Shown here piece by piece: positions 17,281-28,749 of a stretch of DNA of 64,000 nucleotides (position 1 is its first letter; each line of letters starts with the position of its first letter). Below the pieces are notes generated by a model. The model was given only the letters and a program-made list of their open reading frames with translations, was not told the origin of the DNA and did no database searches. Source of the stretch: Enterobacter sp. 638 (lineage in GTDB: Bacteria > Pseudomonadota > Gammaproteobacteria > Enterobacterales > Enterobacteriaceae); assembly GCF_000016325.1 (NCBI RefSeq), contig NC_009436.1:3596001-3660000 (forward strand), in the 5' to 3' direction. A program made the translations under genes and the position numbers.

Positions 17281-18379
17281 TCATAACCCTGCTTTCAAAC
17301 TTGCTTCGATAAATTGATCCAGGCTGCCGTCCAGCACCGCCTGCGTGTTACGGGTTTCAACCCCGGTACGCAAGTCTTTAATGCGGGAGTCATCAAGGAC
17401 ATAAGAACGAATCTGGCTGCCCCAGCCGATGTCAGATTTGTTATCTTCCATCACCTGTTTCTCGGCATTTTTCTTCTGCATCTCCAGCTCATAAAGCTTC
17501 GCTTTCATCTGCTTCATGGCCTGGTCTTTGTTCTTATGCTGCGAACGGTCGTTCTGGCATTGCGTTACCGTGTTGGTCGGAAGGTGGGTAATACGCACCG
17601 CGGATTCCGTTCGGTTAACGTGCTGACCGCCCGCGCCAGATGCGCGATAAACGTCAATGCGCAAGTCAGCTGGGTTGATTTCGATATCGATATCGTCCTT
17701 CACTTCTGGATAGACAAACGCAGAACTGAAAGAGGTATGACGGCGACCGCCTGAGTCGAACGGGCTTTTACGCACCAGGCGGTGAACGCCCGTTTCGGTA
17801 CGCAGCCAGCCGTAAGCATAATCGCCAATGATCTTGATGGTGATGGATTTAAGACCCGCCACTTCACCTTCAGACTCTTCGATAATCTCGGTTTTGAAGC
17901 CGCGCGCTTCTGCCCAGCGCAAATACATACGCGCCAGCATGCTCGCCCAGTCTTGCGCTTCTGTTCCGCCAGAACCGGCCTGGATATCGAGATAGCAATC
18001 AGCGCTGTCGTATTCGCCGGAGAACATGCGGCGGAATTCAAGCTGCGCCAGTTTCTCTTCTAATACGTCGAGCTCAGCGATCGTTTCGTTGAATGTTTCT
18101 TCGTCGTCAGCTTCGACCGCTAATTCCAGCAGACCAGAAACGTCTTCCAGTCCCTGCGTCATTTGATCCAGCGTTTCAACGATGGCTTCGAGGGAGGAAC
18201 GCTCTTTACCCAGCGCCTGTGCGCGTTCAGGTTCGTTCCAGACGTCCGGCTGTTCCAGCTCGGCGTTTACTTCTTCAAGACGTTCTTTCTTCGCATCATA
18301 GTCAAAGATACCCCCTAAGAACGGCGGAGCGCTCCGTAAGGTCTTGAATGCGGTTTTTTACCGGATTAATTTCAAACAT
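17281..18379 (-). CDS. prfB: Peptide chain release factor 2 with programmed +1 frameshift
   Basis: The gene starts at the ATG at 18379 and reads 25 codons ([14 protein letters not shown]...) to an in-frame TGA at 18302-18304. Translation shifts +1 over CTT-TGA-C and continues [12 protein letters not shown] to 17281. The SPF stop-codon recognition tripeptide is in [10 protein letters not shown] and the peptidyl-transferase GGQ motif in [14 protein letters not shown]2 reads UGA and UAA. The frameshift makes synthesis depend on the RF2 level, because poor termination at the internal UGA favours shifting. It is co-transcribed with lysS downstream and recJ upstream. Confidence 0.97.
18301..18319 (-). 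promoter_or_regulatory. prfB autoregulatory frameshift site
   Basis: On the minus strand CTTAGGGGGTATCTTTGAC: an internal Shine-Dalgarno-like AGGGGG three bases before the slippery CTT codon and a TGA stop followed by C, the canonical RF2 +1 shift signal. Confidence 0.97.
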
Positions 18380-18483
18380 GGTCTGTTTTCTTTATTGGAC
18401 TAGTCAAAATGCGGTGATAAGAGCGGGATTGTACCCAATCCACGCTCTTTTTTATAGAGAATAGTGACGCTAAATTGGTCAGC

Positions 18484-20217
18484 TTACATCGGCCAGATAT
18501 GATCGATGATGATTTGCAAACTGCGATTTCCGCGAAACTCATTGATATCCAGTTTGTAGGCCAGTTCGACTTCGCGCACACCGTTATCAGGCCAAACCGA
18601 GGTATCAACATTGAAGGCAATCCCATCCAGCAGCGGGCCGCCGCCAATCGGTTCAACCATCACTTTCAAATGACGTTCGCCCACCAGGCGCTGTTGCAGT
18701 AGACGAAAACGCCCATCAAACAGCGGTTCCGGGAACATTTGTCCCCAGGGGCCCGATTCACGCAGCAGTTGCGCGATTTCCATGGTCATCTCAGCAGGCG
18801 TCAGCGCGCCATCAGAAACCACTTCCCCCTGCAGCAACGCGGGATCCAGCCAGTCAGTCACCAGCGCGCTAAAGAGCCGTTGAAACTCATCAAATTTCTT
18901 CTCTTCCAGCGATAAACCCGCAGCCATGGCGTGACCGCCGAATTTAATCATCAGCCCAGGATGCAGCGTATCCAGACGCTCCAGCGCGTCACGCATATGC
19001 AGCCCCTGAATAGAACGACCCGAGCCTTTCAGCGTGCCGTCACCCGCTGGCGCAAACGCGATCACCGGACGGTGAAAACGCTCTTTGATGCGCGAGGCCA
19101 GAATGCCCACGACGCCCTGATGCCATTCCGGATGGTACATCGCCAGCCCGCCGGGCAGCGTTTCGCTACTACGCTCAAGTTTTTCACACAGCGTCAGCGC
19201 CTCTGCCTGCATCCCCTGCTCAATTTCTTTGCGTGTCTCATTCAGCGCATCAAGCTCGTTCGCCAGAACGCGCGCTTCGCCGATGTTGTCGCACAGCAGC
19301 AACGCTACGCCAACAGACATATCATCCAGCCGCCCTGCCGCGTTCAGACGTGGACCCAGAGCAAAACCTAAGTCGCTTGCGGCCAGCTTTTGCGCATCGC
19401 GATTGGAAATCTCTAGCAGCGCTTTGATGCCAGGCCGACATTTACCCGCGCGAATCCGGCTCAAACCCTGCCAGGTCAGAATGCGGTTATTGGTGTCCAG
19501 CGGGACAACGTCCGCGACCGTTCCTAGCGCCACCAGATCGAGATATTCCGCAAGATTCGGCACCGCGATACCGCGCGCCTCAAACCAGCCTTTATCACGC
19601 AGTAACGCGCGCAGCGCCAGCATCAGATAGAACGCCACCCCTACACCCGCGAGCGATTTTGACGGGAAGTCGCAGTCGCGCAGATTGGGGTTAATGATCG
19701 CGTCTGCGGCAGGCAAGGTGTCACCCGGCAAATGGTGATCGGTGACGATAACCGGGATCCCGAGCTGGTGCGCCCGATCAACCCCGGCGTGTGACGAGAT
19801 CCCATTATCGACGGTTAAGATCATCTGTGCGCCACGCGCTTTCGCCTGATCGACCACTTCCGGACTCAGGCCGTAGCCATCTTCAAAGCGATTCGGCACC
19901 AGATAGGTGACATTATCGCAGCCGAGTGCGCGCAGGCTGAGCACCGTTAACGCGGTGCTGGTTGCGCCATCGGCGTCAAAGTCACCGACAACGACAATGC
20001 GCGTCCCTTCACGTAGCGCGTTGTAAAGCAGCTCGGTCGCTGTTTCTACACCGCTGAGTTGCTGCCACGGCAGCATCCCCTTGACGCTACGCTCAAGTTC
20101 ATTGGCATTGCGCACGCCACGTCCCGCATAAAGTCGACGCAGAAGCGGCGAAAGATCGGCAGGTAAATTAACGCTCTCATCCACCTCACGGCGGCGCAGT
20201 TGGGTCTTTGCTTTCAC
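18484..20217 (-). CDS. recJ: Single-strand DNA exonuclease RecJ (GTG start)
   Basis: A 577-residue 5'-3' exonuclease of the DHH family used in recombination and mismatch repair. The metal-binding motifs VVGDFDADGATST (about 76-88) and TDHHLPGD (about 160) are intact, as is the DHHA1-type GGHAMAAGLSL region near residue 400. The start is GTG, as in E. coli, with a weak ribosome site, and lies five bases after dsbC, so translation is probably coupled and low. It belongs to the xerD-dsbC-recJ-prfB-lysS unit. Confidence 0.97.
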   Translation of the reverse strand: MKAKTQLRRREVDESVNLPADLSPLLRRLYAGRGVRNANELERSVKGMLPWQQLSGVETATELLYNALREGTRIVVVGDFDADGATSTALTVLSLRALGCDNVTYLVPNRFEDGYGLSPEVVDQAKARGAQMILTVDNGISSHAGVDRAHQLGIPVIVTDHHLPGDTLPAADAIINPNLRDCDFPSKSLAGVGVAFYLMLALRALLRDKGWFEARGIAVPNLAEYLDLVALGTVADVVPLDTNNRILTWQGLSRIRAGKCRPGIKALLEISNRDAQKLAASDLGFALGPRLNAAGRLDDMSVGVALLLCDNIGEARVLANELDALNETRKEIEQGMQAEALTLCEKLERSSETLPGGLAMYHPEWHQGVVGILASRIKERFHRPVIAFAPAGDGTLKGSGRSIQGLHMRDALERLDTLHPGLMIKFGGHAMAAGLSLEEKKFDEFQRLFSALVTDWLDPALLQGEVVSDGALTPAEMTMEIAQLLRESGPWGQMFPEPLFDGRFRLLQQRLVGERHLKVMVEPIGGGPLLDGIAFNVDTSVWPDNGVREVELAYKLDINEFRGNRSLQIIIDHIWPM

Positions 20218-20222
20218 GCGAA

Positions 20223-20936
20223 TTATTTACCGCCAGTCTGTTTCTGGTGCGCGTCGAGAAACTCTTTCATCTCTTTCGGCCCCTGGTAACCCGGCACGAC
20301 GTAACCGTTGCTCAGCACGATGGCAGGCGTTCCGGTCACGCCAAACTGCACACCCAGCGCGTAATGGTTCGCAATGTCGATGTCGCAGGACGCCGGTTTC
20401 ACGCCTTTGCCGTTCATCGCATCATCAAACGCTTGTTTCGGATCTTTGGCACACCAGATAGCTTTCATGTCCTGCTCTGGCTGGCTCTGAAGACCCGCAC
20501 GCGGGAAGGCCAGATAACGCACGGTGATCCCCAGCGCGTTGTAGTCTTTCATCTCTTCATGCAGCTTGTGGCAATAGCCACAGGTGATATCAGTGAAAAC
20601 GGTAATGACGTGTTTTTCCTGCGCTGCTTTGTAGACAATCATCTCTTTTTCGAGCGCATTCAGGTTTTTCATCAGCAACTGATTGGTGATGTTGACTGGC
20701 TGCGCACCGCTGACGTCATACATTGGACCTTGAACGAAATGCTTGCCGTCTTCGGTAACGTAGAGCACACCGCTGTTCGTCAGTACCGTTTTCATTCCGG
20801 CTACGGGTGCAGGCTGGATATCACTGCTGGTCACGCCGAGTTTGGCCAGTGACTGTTTGATTGCCGCATCGTCAGCATGAGCAAAGCCCGCCCAGGATGC
20901 AGCCAACAGAGAGAACAGCGCTAAAGATTTTTTCAT
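20223..20936 (-). CDS. dsbC: Periplasmic disulfide isomerase DsbC
   Basis: A 237-residue thiol:disulfide interchange protein. The signal peptide covers residues 1-20 (MKKSLALFSLLAASWAGFAHA), an N-terminal dimerisation domain follows, and the thioredoxin fold has the CGYC active site in FTDITCGYCHKLHEEM (about residue 118). It corrects wrong disulfides in secreted proteins and is kept reduced by DsbD. The frame extends upstream to 21149, but the ATG at 20936 gives the signal peptide. It lies 28 bases after xerD, as in E. coli. Confidence 0.97.
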   Translation of the reverse strand: MKKSLALFSLLAASWAGFAHADDAAIKQSLAKLGVTSSDIQPAPVAGMKTVLTNSGVLYVTEDGKHFVQGPMYDVSGAQPVNITNQLLMKNLNALEKEMIVYKAAQEKHVITVFTDITCGYCHKLHEEMKDYNALGITVRYLAFPRAGLQSQPEQDMKAIWCAKDPKQAFDDAMNGKGVKPASCDIDIANHYALGVQFGVTGTPAIVLSNGYVVPGYQGPKEMKEFLDAHQKQTGGK

Positions 20937-20964
20937 TTTCGGTCCTATAACTATGTGTCGGCAC

Positions 20965-21861
20965 TCACGCTCGCGGGTGGTGCTGTTGGTGTAGCTGCCG
21001 CAACCGTTCTGTTGCAACGTGGGTATAGATTTGCGTGGTTGACAGGTCGCTGTGTCCCAGCAACATCTGTACGACGCGCAAATCAGCGCCATGGTTGAGC
21101 AAGTGCGTTGCGAAGGCATGGCGCAGAACGTGCGGCGAAAGTTTTTCACTGTCGATACCCGCCAGTGTGGCGTAATGTTTTATGCGATGCCAGAAGGTTT
21201 GTCGTGTCATTTGTTGCGCGCGCTGGCTGGGGAACAGAACATCAATAGAAACACCGTTCAGAAGCCATGGTCGCCCATGCTCCAGATAGGTCTCCACCCA
21301 GTACACCGCCTCTTCGCCAAGCGGGACCAGACGTTCTTTGTTTCCTTTACCTATTACGCGGACCACGCCCTGACGCAGGCTGATATCGCTCATCGTCAAA
21401 CCCACCAGTTCCGAGACGCGTAAGCCCGTAGCGTAAAGCACTTCAAGCATGGCTTTATCGCGTAACTCCAGCGGCACGTCAACCGTCGGCGACTGTAATA
21501 ATCTGTCCACTTGTGCTTCGCTGAGATCTTTAGGTAAACGCTGCGGCAGCTTGGGGGACGCCAGTAGCGCACTTGGATCGTCAGCGCGGAGCTTCTCGCG
21601 ATACAGATGCTGAAACAGGCGTCGCATTGCGCTCAGCAGGCGCGCTGAACTGGTGGCTTTGTAGCCGCCGTCCATACGTTCGGCCAGTAGCGTCTGGAGA
21701 TCGTCACGTTGCGCCTGTTCCAGAGACAAGCCCCGGTGCGCGAGCCATTCCGCCAGCATCGTTAAATCGCGACGATAGGCGCTCAGGGTGTTCTCCGCCA
21801 GATTCTTCTCTAGCCAGAGCGCATCGAGAAATTGTTCGATGAGTGCGAGATCCTTTTCCAC
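20965..21861 (-). CDS. xerD: Site-specific tyrosine recombinase XerD
   Basis: A 298-residue recombinase, the E. coli length. An N-terminal SAM-like domain precedes the catalytic domain with Arg in LYATGLRVSELVGL (about 148), Lys in VIGKGNKERL (about 172), HVLRHAFATH (His244, Arg247), LLGHS (His270) and the nucleophile Tyr279 in TTQIYTHV. With XerC it resolves chromosome dimers at dif under FtsK control. It is the first gene of the leftward unit and is divergent from fldB. Confidence 0.97.
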   Translation of the reverse strand: MEKDLALIEQFLDALWLEKNLAENTLSAYRRDLTMLAEWLAHRGLSLEQAQRDDLQTLLAERMDGGYKATSSARLLSAMRRLFQHLYREKLRADDPSALLASPKLPQRLPKDLSEAQVDRLLQSPTVDVPLELRDKAMLEVLYATGLRVSELVGLTMSDISLRQGVVRVIGKGNKERLVPLGEEAVYWVETYLEHGRPWLLNGVSIDVLFPSQRAQQMTRQTFWHRIKHYATLAGIDSEKLSPHVLRHAFATHLLNHGADLRVVQMLLGHSDLSTTQIYTHVATERLRQLHQQHHPRA

Positions 21862-21961
21862 GTCTGCTCCTGTGATTCAGCCCTCGGCCATTATGACGTA
21901 ATGGTACAGCTTTCTGGTACACTACGCGCAAAGTCAAAGCAAGTATTGAGAAGTTTACGCG

Positions 21962-22483
21962 ATGAATATTGGTCTGTTTTATGGTTCCAGCACCTGCTAT
22001 ACCGAGATGGCAGCGGAGAAAATTCGCGACATTATCGGCCCTGAACTGGTGACTCTCCACAATCTTAAAGACGATGCGCCCACCGAAATGGAACAGTACG
22101 ATGTGCTGATTTTGGGTATTCCGACCTGGGATTTTGGTGAGATACAGGAAGACTGGGAAGCCATTTGGGAGCAGCTCGATTCACTCAATCTGGAAGGCAA
22201 AATCGTTGCGCTTTACGGCATGGGCGATCAGTTAGGATATGGCGAGTGGTTCCTTGATGCGCTCGGTATGCTGCACGACAAACTTGCCCCAAAAGGCGTC
22301 CATTTTATCGGTTACTGGCCAACAGAGGGCTACGAGTTCACCAGTCCAAAACCGGTGATTGCTGATGGCCAGCTGTTTGTGGGCCTGGCGCTGGACGAAA
22401 CCAACCAATACGATCTCAGTGACGAACGCCTGCAAAACTGGTGTGAACAAATTCTGGGTGAAATGGCGGAAAAGTTTAGTTAA
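21962..22483 (+). CDS. fldB: Flavodoxin 2
   Basis: A 173-residue long-chain flavodoxin, an FMN electron carrier. The phosphate-binding loop is GSSTCYTE (residues 8-15) and the second FMN loops are GIPTWDFGE (about 55-63) and [12 protein letters not shown] (about 88-99). The Cys in the first loop and the length are typical of FldB rather than FldA. It is divergent from xerD with about 100 bases between. In E. coli its expression responds to SoxS. Confidence 0.95.
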   Translation: MNIGLFYGSSTCYTEMAAEKIRDIIGPELVTLHNLKDDAPTEMEQYDVLILGIPTWDFGEIQEDWEAIWEQLDSLNLEGKIVALYGMGDQLGYGEWFLDALGMLHDKLAPKGVHFIGYWPTEGYEFTSPKPVIADGQLFVGLALDETNQYDLSDERLQNWCEQILGEMAEKFS

Positions 22484-22487
22484 TCCG

Positions 22488-22901
22488 CTATCGACCGGGC
22501 GTCGGTTGCTGTAAAACCATCCGACGCAAATCTCGCCACTCGTCAGCATCCATACTGTCCGCCGAAAGCCATAAATGCTGGCTTCGTCCGCCTTGCGCGT
22601 TACGCAAGCGAAACATCATGCCAAAACTCAGCATCCAGGGCGTACCGACGATTTCCCACTCTTTACCTTGCCAGCGTAGACGCGAGTCCATCAGCAGCTT
22701 AATTTCGCCCTGACAGGAATTGATACGTCGCTGGCTGCGCACGCTATCGAAAACGACCAGCGAGAGTAACAGCATCCATAACGGGGTGTAGCTAAGTGGC
22801 CACGGCATCAGCAAAACAAAGGCCGCAACCATTCCGTGGAGTAACAAAGACATCCACTGTGAGCGCCACGAAACGCGCAGATCAGATTGCCACAGGACCA
22901 C
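22488..22901 (-). CDS. cptA: Inner membrane protein CptA (YgfX)
   Basis: A 137-residue protein with two adjacent membrane segments near the N-terminus (about residues 20-55, [18 protein letters not shown] and [13 protein letters not shown]) and a soluble C-terminal part rich in Arg and Trp. In E. coli YgfX has been described both as the toxin half of a toxin-antitoxin pair acting on FtsZ and MreB and as a protein needed with SdhE for pigment and flavinylation phenotypes; the toxin role is disputed. Its start overlaps the sdhE frame by 20 bases, so the two are translationally coupled. Confidence 0.9.
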   Translation of the reverse strand: MVLWQSDLRVSWRSQWMSLLLHGMVAAFVLLMPWPLSYTPLWMLLLSLVVFDSVRSQRRINSCQGEIKLLMDSRLRWQGKEWEIVGTPWMLSFGMMFRLRNAQGGRSQHLWLSADSMDADEWRDLRRMVLQQPTPGR

Positions 22902-23148
22902 GTTCCCGATTCCGTGTTTGAATTAATTGCACCATCCGTTGCAACTCGGTGTCGGCGGGTTTGCCGTGATTCATCAGCCAGTTGAATAAATCAGGATCGT
23001 CACTTTCAAGAAGGCGAATAAATAGACGCTTATCGTCATCGCTTAAGCTGTCGTACTCATACTCGAAGAATGGCATGACGGAAATATCAAGTTCGCGCAT
23101 GCCGCGACGGCACGCCCAGTGAATACGAGCCTTATTGCTAATGTCCAT
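22882..23148 (-). CDS. sdhE: FAD assembly factor SdhE (CptB, YgfY)
   Basis: An 88-residue five-helix protein. The conserved RGMRELD sequence (about residues 15-21) is the RGxxE motif required for covalent attachment of FAD to SdhA and FrdA. It is first in the sdhE-cptA pair and divergent from ygfZ, an arrangement kept from E. coli. Confidence 0.94.
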   Translation of the reverse strand: MDISNKARIHWACRRGMRELDISVMPFFEYEYDSLSDDDKRLFIRLLESDDPDLFNWLMNHGKPADTELQRMVQLIQTRNRERGPVAI

Positions 23149-23415
23149 GTTGATTTCCTGCTAAACGTTTCTTCTACCTCTAAGAGGGACGATTTCTAGT
23201 GTAACGTGTTTTTTGCCGTTCCATTACAGGAAAATCACTGACTGGAAGCACGCTTCCAGAAAAATCCCCTATAAAGAGAGCGGATTACTCTGTTTTGCGT
23301 GACGCAACGCAGAACGCTAATAAGGCACAATTGGGCTGCTGAAAGCGCTTGCAATGACTGCTGTCTCTTTTACCATTAGGCATTAACAAAGCGTTAAGCA
23401 ATTCAGGATATCACC

Positions 23416-24396
23416 ATGGCTTTTAACCCATTTCCTCCTCGCCAGCCTGTCGCCTCTGCGCGTCTGCCGCTGACGCTTATTTCTCTTGATGACTGGGCTC
23501 TGGCGACGATTTCTGGCGCTGACAGTGAAAAGTATCTTCAGGGTCAGGTCACTGCCGACGTTGCCCAGTTAGGCGAGCATCAGCATCTGCTGGTGGCGCA
23601 TTGCGATCCCAAAGGGAAGATGTGGAGCAATCTACGTCTGTTCCGTCGTCAGGACGGTTTTGCCTGTATCGAACGCCGTAGCCTGCGAGATGCGCAGCTG
23701 ACTGAACTGAAAAAGTACGCGGTTTTCTCCAAAGTGACGATCGTTGCAGATGACGAAAATGTGCTGCTTGGCGTTGCCGGTTTTCAGGCACGCGCGGCGC
23801 TGAAAAATCTCTTCAGCGAACTGCCGGATGCGGATAAACCGTTGATCAATGATGGCGTAACCTCGCTTCTGTGGTTTGAACACCCAGATGAGCGCTTCCT
23901 GTTAGTCACGGATGTGGCGACGGCGGATCGCGTGACCGAAGCGCTGCGTGGTGAAGCGCAATTCAATAATAGCCAGCAGTGGTTAGCGCTGAATATTGAA
24001 GCGGGTCTGCCAATCATTGATGCGGTAAACAGTGCGCAATTTATTCCGCAGGCAACCAATATTCAGGCACTCGGCGGCATCAGCTTTAAAAAAGGCTGCT
24101 ACACCGGTCAGGAGATGGTAGCTCGGGCAAAATTCCGCGGGGCGAACAAACGCGCGCTGTGGTATCTGGCAGGAAACGCCAGCCGTGTGCCGGAAGCCGG
24201 TGAAGATCTCGAGCTGAAAATGGGTGAAAACTGGCGTCGCACAGGTACTGTGCTTGCCGCTGTTCAGCTTGATGACGGACGCGTGTTAGTTCAGGTTGTC
24301 ATGAATAATGATATGGAAGCTGACAGCGTGTTCCGCGTGCGTGACGATGCCAATACATTAAGCATCCAGCCGCTGCCGTATTCATTAGAAGAGTAA
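23416..24396 (+). CDS. ygfZ: tRNA-modifying / iron-sulfur maintenance protein YgfZ
   Basis: A 326-residue folate-binding protein related to GcvT (COG0354). The signature [13 protein letters not shown] (about 226-238) contains the essential Cys. YgfZ helps repair or assemble certain iron-sulfur enzymes, including MiaB, and so affects tRNA thio-modification. The length is the same as in E. coli. A promoter region of about 267 bases separates it from the divergent sdhE. Confidence 0.96.
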   Translation: MAFNPFPPRQPVASARLPLTLISLDDWALATISGADSEKYLQGQVTADVAQLGEHQHLLVAHCDPKGKMWSNLRLFRRQDGFACIERRSLRDAQLTELKKYAVFSKVTIVADDENVLLGVAGFQARAALKNLFSELPDADKPLINDGVTSLLWFEHPDERFLLVTDVATADRVTEALRGEAQFNNSQQWLALNIEAGLPIIDAVNSAQFIPQATNIQALGGISFKKGCYTGQEMVARAKFRGANKRALWYLAGNASRVPEAGEDLELKMGENWRRTGTVLAAVQLDDGRVLVQVVMNNDMEADSVFRVRDDANTLSIQPLPYSLEE

Positions 24397-24402
24397 TGCT
24401 TT

Positions 24403-24428
24403 GCCCGGCAGTGCATTCATTGCCGGGC
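24403..24428. terminator. Hairpin between convergent ygfZ and yqfA
   Basis: GCCCGGCA / TGCCGGGC stem with a ten-base loop and no clear T tract. It resembles REP-type palindromes and may serve both genes. Confidence 0.55.
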
Positions 24429-24438
24429 GTTCAAAACG

Positions 24439-25095
24439 CTACACCTGCGCAACGTACAAATAAATCGCCAGGAAATGGCACACGCTCCCGCCCAACACAA
24501 AGCCATGCCAGATAGCATGGTTATACGGAATACGTTTACAGACGTAAAAAATCACGCCGAGTGAATAGATAATCCCTCCCAACGCCAGCAACGTCACACC
24601 ACCCGCGTCCAGCTTTGTCGCCAGTTGATATATCACGATCAGCGACAGCCAACCCATCGTCAGATACGTCACCAGCGAAAGCACTTTAAACCGGTGCGCA
24701 ATCGTAAGCTTAAACAAGATACCGAGCAGCGCCAGACCCCAGATGACGATCATCAGGCCGCGTGATAAAGGCGAATTTAACCCCACCAGCAAAAATGGCG
24801 TATAGGTTCCGGCTATCAGGAGATAGATAGCGCAGTGATCAAATTTCTTTAGCCAGATTTTGGCCCGCTGGTGCGGAATGGCGTGATACAGCGTTGAGGC
24901 GAGAAAGAGCAGAATCATACTCCCGCCATACAGGCTATAGCTGGTGATCGCCAGCGCATTGGCGTTTGTATCAACCGCCTGCACCAGCAGAAGCACCAAA
25001 CCGACAATACCAAAAAGGAGGCCAATACCATGGCTAATGCTGTTGGCTATTTCCTCAGCCAGTGAATATCCCTGTGCAACGATTGGTTTGCTCAC
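24439..25095 (-). CDS. trhA: Hemolysin III family membrane protein TrhA (YqfA)
   Basis: A 218-residue inner membrane protein with seven predicted segments. The family motif [15 protein letters not shown] (about 18-32), the Ser-His pair in [15 protein letters not shown] (about 64-78) and C-terminal [16 protein letters not shown] (His residues for metal) mark the PAQR/HlyIII family. E. coli YqfA has been linked to membrane energetics and fatty acid composition; hemolytic activity is not implied. It is convergent with ygfZ. Confidence 0.92.
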   Translation of the reverse strand: MSKPIVAQGYSLAEEIANSISHGIGLLFGIVGLVLLLVQAVDTNANALAITSYSLYGGSMILLFLASTLYHAIPHQRAKIWLKKFDHCAIYLLIAGTYTPFLLVGLNSPLSRGLMIVIWGLALLGILFKLTIAHRFKVLSLVTYLTMGWLSLIVIYQLATKLDAGGVTLLALGGIIYSLGVIFYVCKRIPYNHAIWHGFVLGGSVCHFLAIYLYVAQV

Positions 25096-25261
25096 TATAG
25101 GAAACTCCAGGAAAACAGAAGATAAAAATGTATCGCAAAACTATGCTAACTGAGAACGATTCCAGTGAACACCTGTTAGCTAAAATAAACACCACTTCCG
25201 GAATAATCCATGGAAATCATTATATTGAGGTTAAAACTCACCTAACAGTTGTTCCGTTTCA

Positions 25262-25573
25262 TTAAAGGCATTTAAATTCAATCACATAAAACTGGGACTG
25301 GTGAGGGTAAATCTCGGCGATAACCTCTTTAAGCGTTTCCAGTGACATGTTTTCCTGCTGCGCATGTTTTTCAGTTAACGCATCTAGCGTCACCGTCGAT
25401 GTGCGGATGACCTCAATCGTGCAAAAGTAGCCCTCATCCTCATAGCGCCCAACGCGCAGAATATCGCCTGCGGTGAAGTGTGATTCTGAGTCGTCGCGGA
25501 TGGTGATGGTTTTTCGCCCGGCCAGAATGTCTTCCTGAAAGCGCTGAAAAAAAGTGATGTCGTTTGGCTGCAT
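25262..25573 (-). CDS. yqfB: N4-acetylcytidine amidohydrolase YqfB (ASCH domain)
   Basis: A 103-residue single-domain ASCH protein, equal in length to E. coli YqfB, which hydrolyses N4-acetylcytidine to cytidine. Lys21 and Thr24 in [10 protein letters not shown] and a Glu near residue 74 correspond to the reported catalytic residues. The open frame extends 29 codons further upstream, but ATG at 25573 matches E. coli. It is divergent from the RpiR-family gene, whose start lies only 53 bases away. Confidence 0.93.
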   Translation of the reverse strand: MQPNDITFFQRFQEDILAGRKTITIRDDSESHFTAGDILRVGRYEDEGYFCTIEVIRTSTVTLDALTEKHAQQENMSLETLKEVIAEIYPHQSQFYVIEFKCL

Positions 25574-25625
25574 GGTATTATTCCCTGAAGATAAAGTCTG
25601 ATGAGTGAGTTTAGCCATCGTGAGC

Positions 25626-26357
25626 ATGTTCTCCCATTCTGCCATTGCCAGTCTCAACAATCTTGAGATGATGGTTTACAACTATGCTATCAAAAACCGC
25701 GACAAGGTCACGTACATGACCATCCGCGAACTGGCGGACGCGGCGGGAGTCTCCACAACCACAGTGCTGCGTTTTTGCCGTAAGCTCAACTGTGAAGGCT
25801 ATTCTGAATTCCGTCTGCGCTTTAAATTATATTTAGAGAATAATGAACCGCAGCAGGCTAATTTCGGTGCCAGTGAAATTATCAGTTTCTTCCGCAGCGT
25901 CAATAATGAAGAATTTGATTCTTTATTAGCGCAAGCGGTCGATATTATATTATCGTCAGAACGTATTATATTTGTTGGCGCAGGGACCTCTGGCTCGCTG
26001 GCAAAATATGGCGCGCGATTCTTTTCGAATATTGGTAAATTCAGCAATCATATCGACGATCCCTATTTCCCGGTTACCAACGATATGGCGAAAAATGCGC
26101 TGGCGATTGTGCTTTCTGTTTCTGGTGAAACCGAAGAGATCCTGCGCTTCGCCAGCCAGTTCAGCCTGCACAACTGTAAAGTGCTGTCCATCACCAGCCA
26201 TGAGCACTCTCGTCTGGCAAAACTTGCCGACTTTAATCTCTCATGGCATGTGCCGCAAACCCGTATTGGCGGCGTCTACGATATAACTACTCAAATCCCG
26301 GTTATTTATATTCTTGAATCATTAGGCCGAAAACTGGCGAAGAAACTGGCGGAATAA
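25626..26357 (+). CDS. MurR/RpiR family transcriptional regulator
   Basis: About 243 residues. An N-terminal helix-turn-helix domain ([24 protein letters not shown], with [10 protein letters not shown] after it) precedes a SIS sugar-phosphate-binding domain (about 95-225; [18 protein letters not shown] and [12 protein letters not shown]). Regulators of this type sense phosphosugars. bglA starts 115 bases downstream on the same strand, so control of bglA by a phosphorylated beta-glucoside is likely, but this is inferred from position. The ATG at 25626 is preferred; a GTG at 25605 would add seven residues and neither has a strong ribosome site. E. coli K-12 lacks this gene between yqfB and bglA. 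Confidence 0.85.
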   Translation: MFSHSAIASLNNLEMMVYNYAIKNRDKVTYMTIRELADAAGVSTTTVLRFCRKLNCEGYSEFRLRFKLYLENNEPQQANFGASEIISFFRSVNNEEFDSLLAQAVDIILSSERIIFVGAGTSGSLAKYGARFFSNIGKFSNHIDDPYFPVTNDMAKNALAIVLSVSGETEEILRFASQFSLHNCKVLSITSHEHSRLAKLADFNLSWHVPQTRIGGVYDITTQIPVIYILESLGRKLAKKLAE

Positions 26358-26421
26358 AACACGCTGTTTTTTTGATGTAACAAATCACATAAACAGCCCT
26401 TTGTTATATCGTGACATTTAA

Positions 26422-27906
<1,485 letters not shown>

Positions 27907-27914
27907 TTTTCATT

Positions 27915-27937
27915 CCCTCTCCCCGATGGGGAGAGGG
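27915..27937. terminator. Palindrome between convergent bglA and ygfF
   Basis: Perfect CCCTCTCCCC / GGGGAGAGGG stem with a three-base loop. It belongs to the same palindrome family as the repeats at 2274 and 42721 and probably ends both transcripts. Confidence 0.6.
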
Positions 27938-27940
27938 AAA

Positions 27941-28684
27941 TTATTTCCCGCCTGCCAATTCCAGAAAACTGCCCGTCACGTAAGACGCCTTTTCGCTGAG
28001 TAGCCAGACAATCGCCTGTGCCACCTCTTCGGGCTGGCCGCCGCGCTGCATCGGTAACAGAGATTTCACCCGATCCACGCGCCCTGGTTCACCGCCGGAA
28101 GCATGAATGTCGGTGTAAATCAGCCCAGGACGCACGCAGTTCACGCGAATGCCCTGCGCCGCGACCTCCAGCGATAACCCCGTCGTCAATGAATCCACCG
28201 CACCTTTCGATGCGGCATAATCGACATACTCTCCCGGAGCCCCAAGACGTGACGCCGCAGACGACACATTCACTATCGCCCCGCCTTTGCCGCCGTGTTG
28301 ATGAGACATGTGTTTCACCGCTTCGCGACAGCAGAGAAAATAGCCCGTCACGTTGGTGGCTAATACGCGATTGATACGCTCGGCGGTCAGGTTTTCAATC
28401 GTGCTTTGTTCAAACAAAATGCCAGCGTTGTTGACCAGTGCAGCCAGCGGTTCGCCTTCACGGTCCAGGCTTTCGAACATCGCCATCACCTGTGTTTCGT
28501 CGCTGATATCAGCGCGTAGCGCAAAGGCTTTGCCGCCGTACTCGATGATTTGATTGACCACATCCGTCGCGGCTTTGATGTTGTGATGATAATTCACCGC
28601 CACCGTGTAGCCTTCGCGCGCCAGTTGCAGCGCGGTCGCTTTACCAATTCCGCGGCTTGCGCCGGTGACAAGAGCAATAGCCAA
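27941..28684 (-). CDS. ygfF: Short-chain dehydrogenase YgfF (TTG start)
   Basis: A 247-residue SDR. The cofactor loop VTGASRGIGKATAL (about 6-19), NNAG (about 85-88), the catalytic Ser in VNVSSAASRLG and the Tyr-Lys pair in YVDYAASKGA (about 153-162) are present. E. coli YgfF reads MAIALVTG; here the aligned start codon is TTG at 28684, with GGAGGGG five bases upstream, and this gives the E. coli length. The frame itself is open to 28720. Substrate unknown; a glucose 1-dehydrogenase-like name is often used without proof. Confidence 0.88.
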   Translation of the reverse strand: MAIALVTGASRGIGKATALQLAREGYTVAVNYHHNIKAATDVVNQIIEYGGKAFALRADISDETQVMAMFESLDREGEPLAALVNNAGILFEQSTIENLTAERINRVLATNVTGYFLCCREAVKHMSHQHGGKGGAIVNVSSAASRLGAPGEYVDYAASKGAVDSLTTGLSLEVAAQGIRVNCVRPGLIYTDIHASGGEPGRVDRVKSLLPMQRGGQPEEVAQAIVWLLSEKASYVTGSFLELAGGK

Positions 28685-28702
28685 TAGACGCCCCTCCAAA
28701 AT

Positions 28703-28730
28703 AAAAAAGCCGGGCATCACTCGCCCGGCT
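28703..28730 (-). terminator. gcvTHP terminator
   Basis: On the minus strand AGCCGGGC / GCCCGGCT hairpin followed by six T, 20 bases after the gcvP stop codon. Confidence 0.9.
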
Positions 28731-28749
28731 TAAGCAGTCACGTTAAGTA

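Noticed and set aside
15802..17286. 494-residue open frame on the plus strand opposite lysS
   Set aside because: It is the antisense shadow of lysS; codon use follows the complement of a highly conserved gene and the protein has no recognisable domain.
22488..23148. cptA-sdhE as a toxin-antitoxin system
   Set aside because: The pair was once described this way, but SdhE is an FAD assembly factor and the toxin role of CptA is disputed; it is reported as core genes rather than a defence or addiction system.
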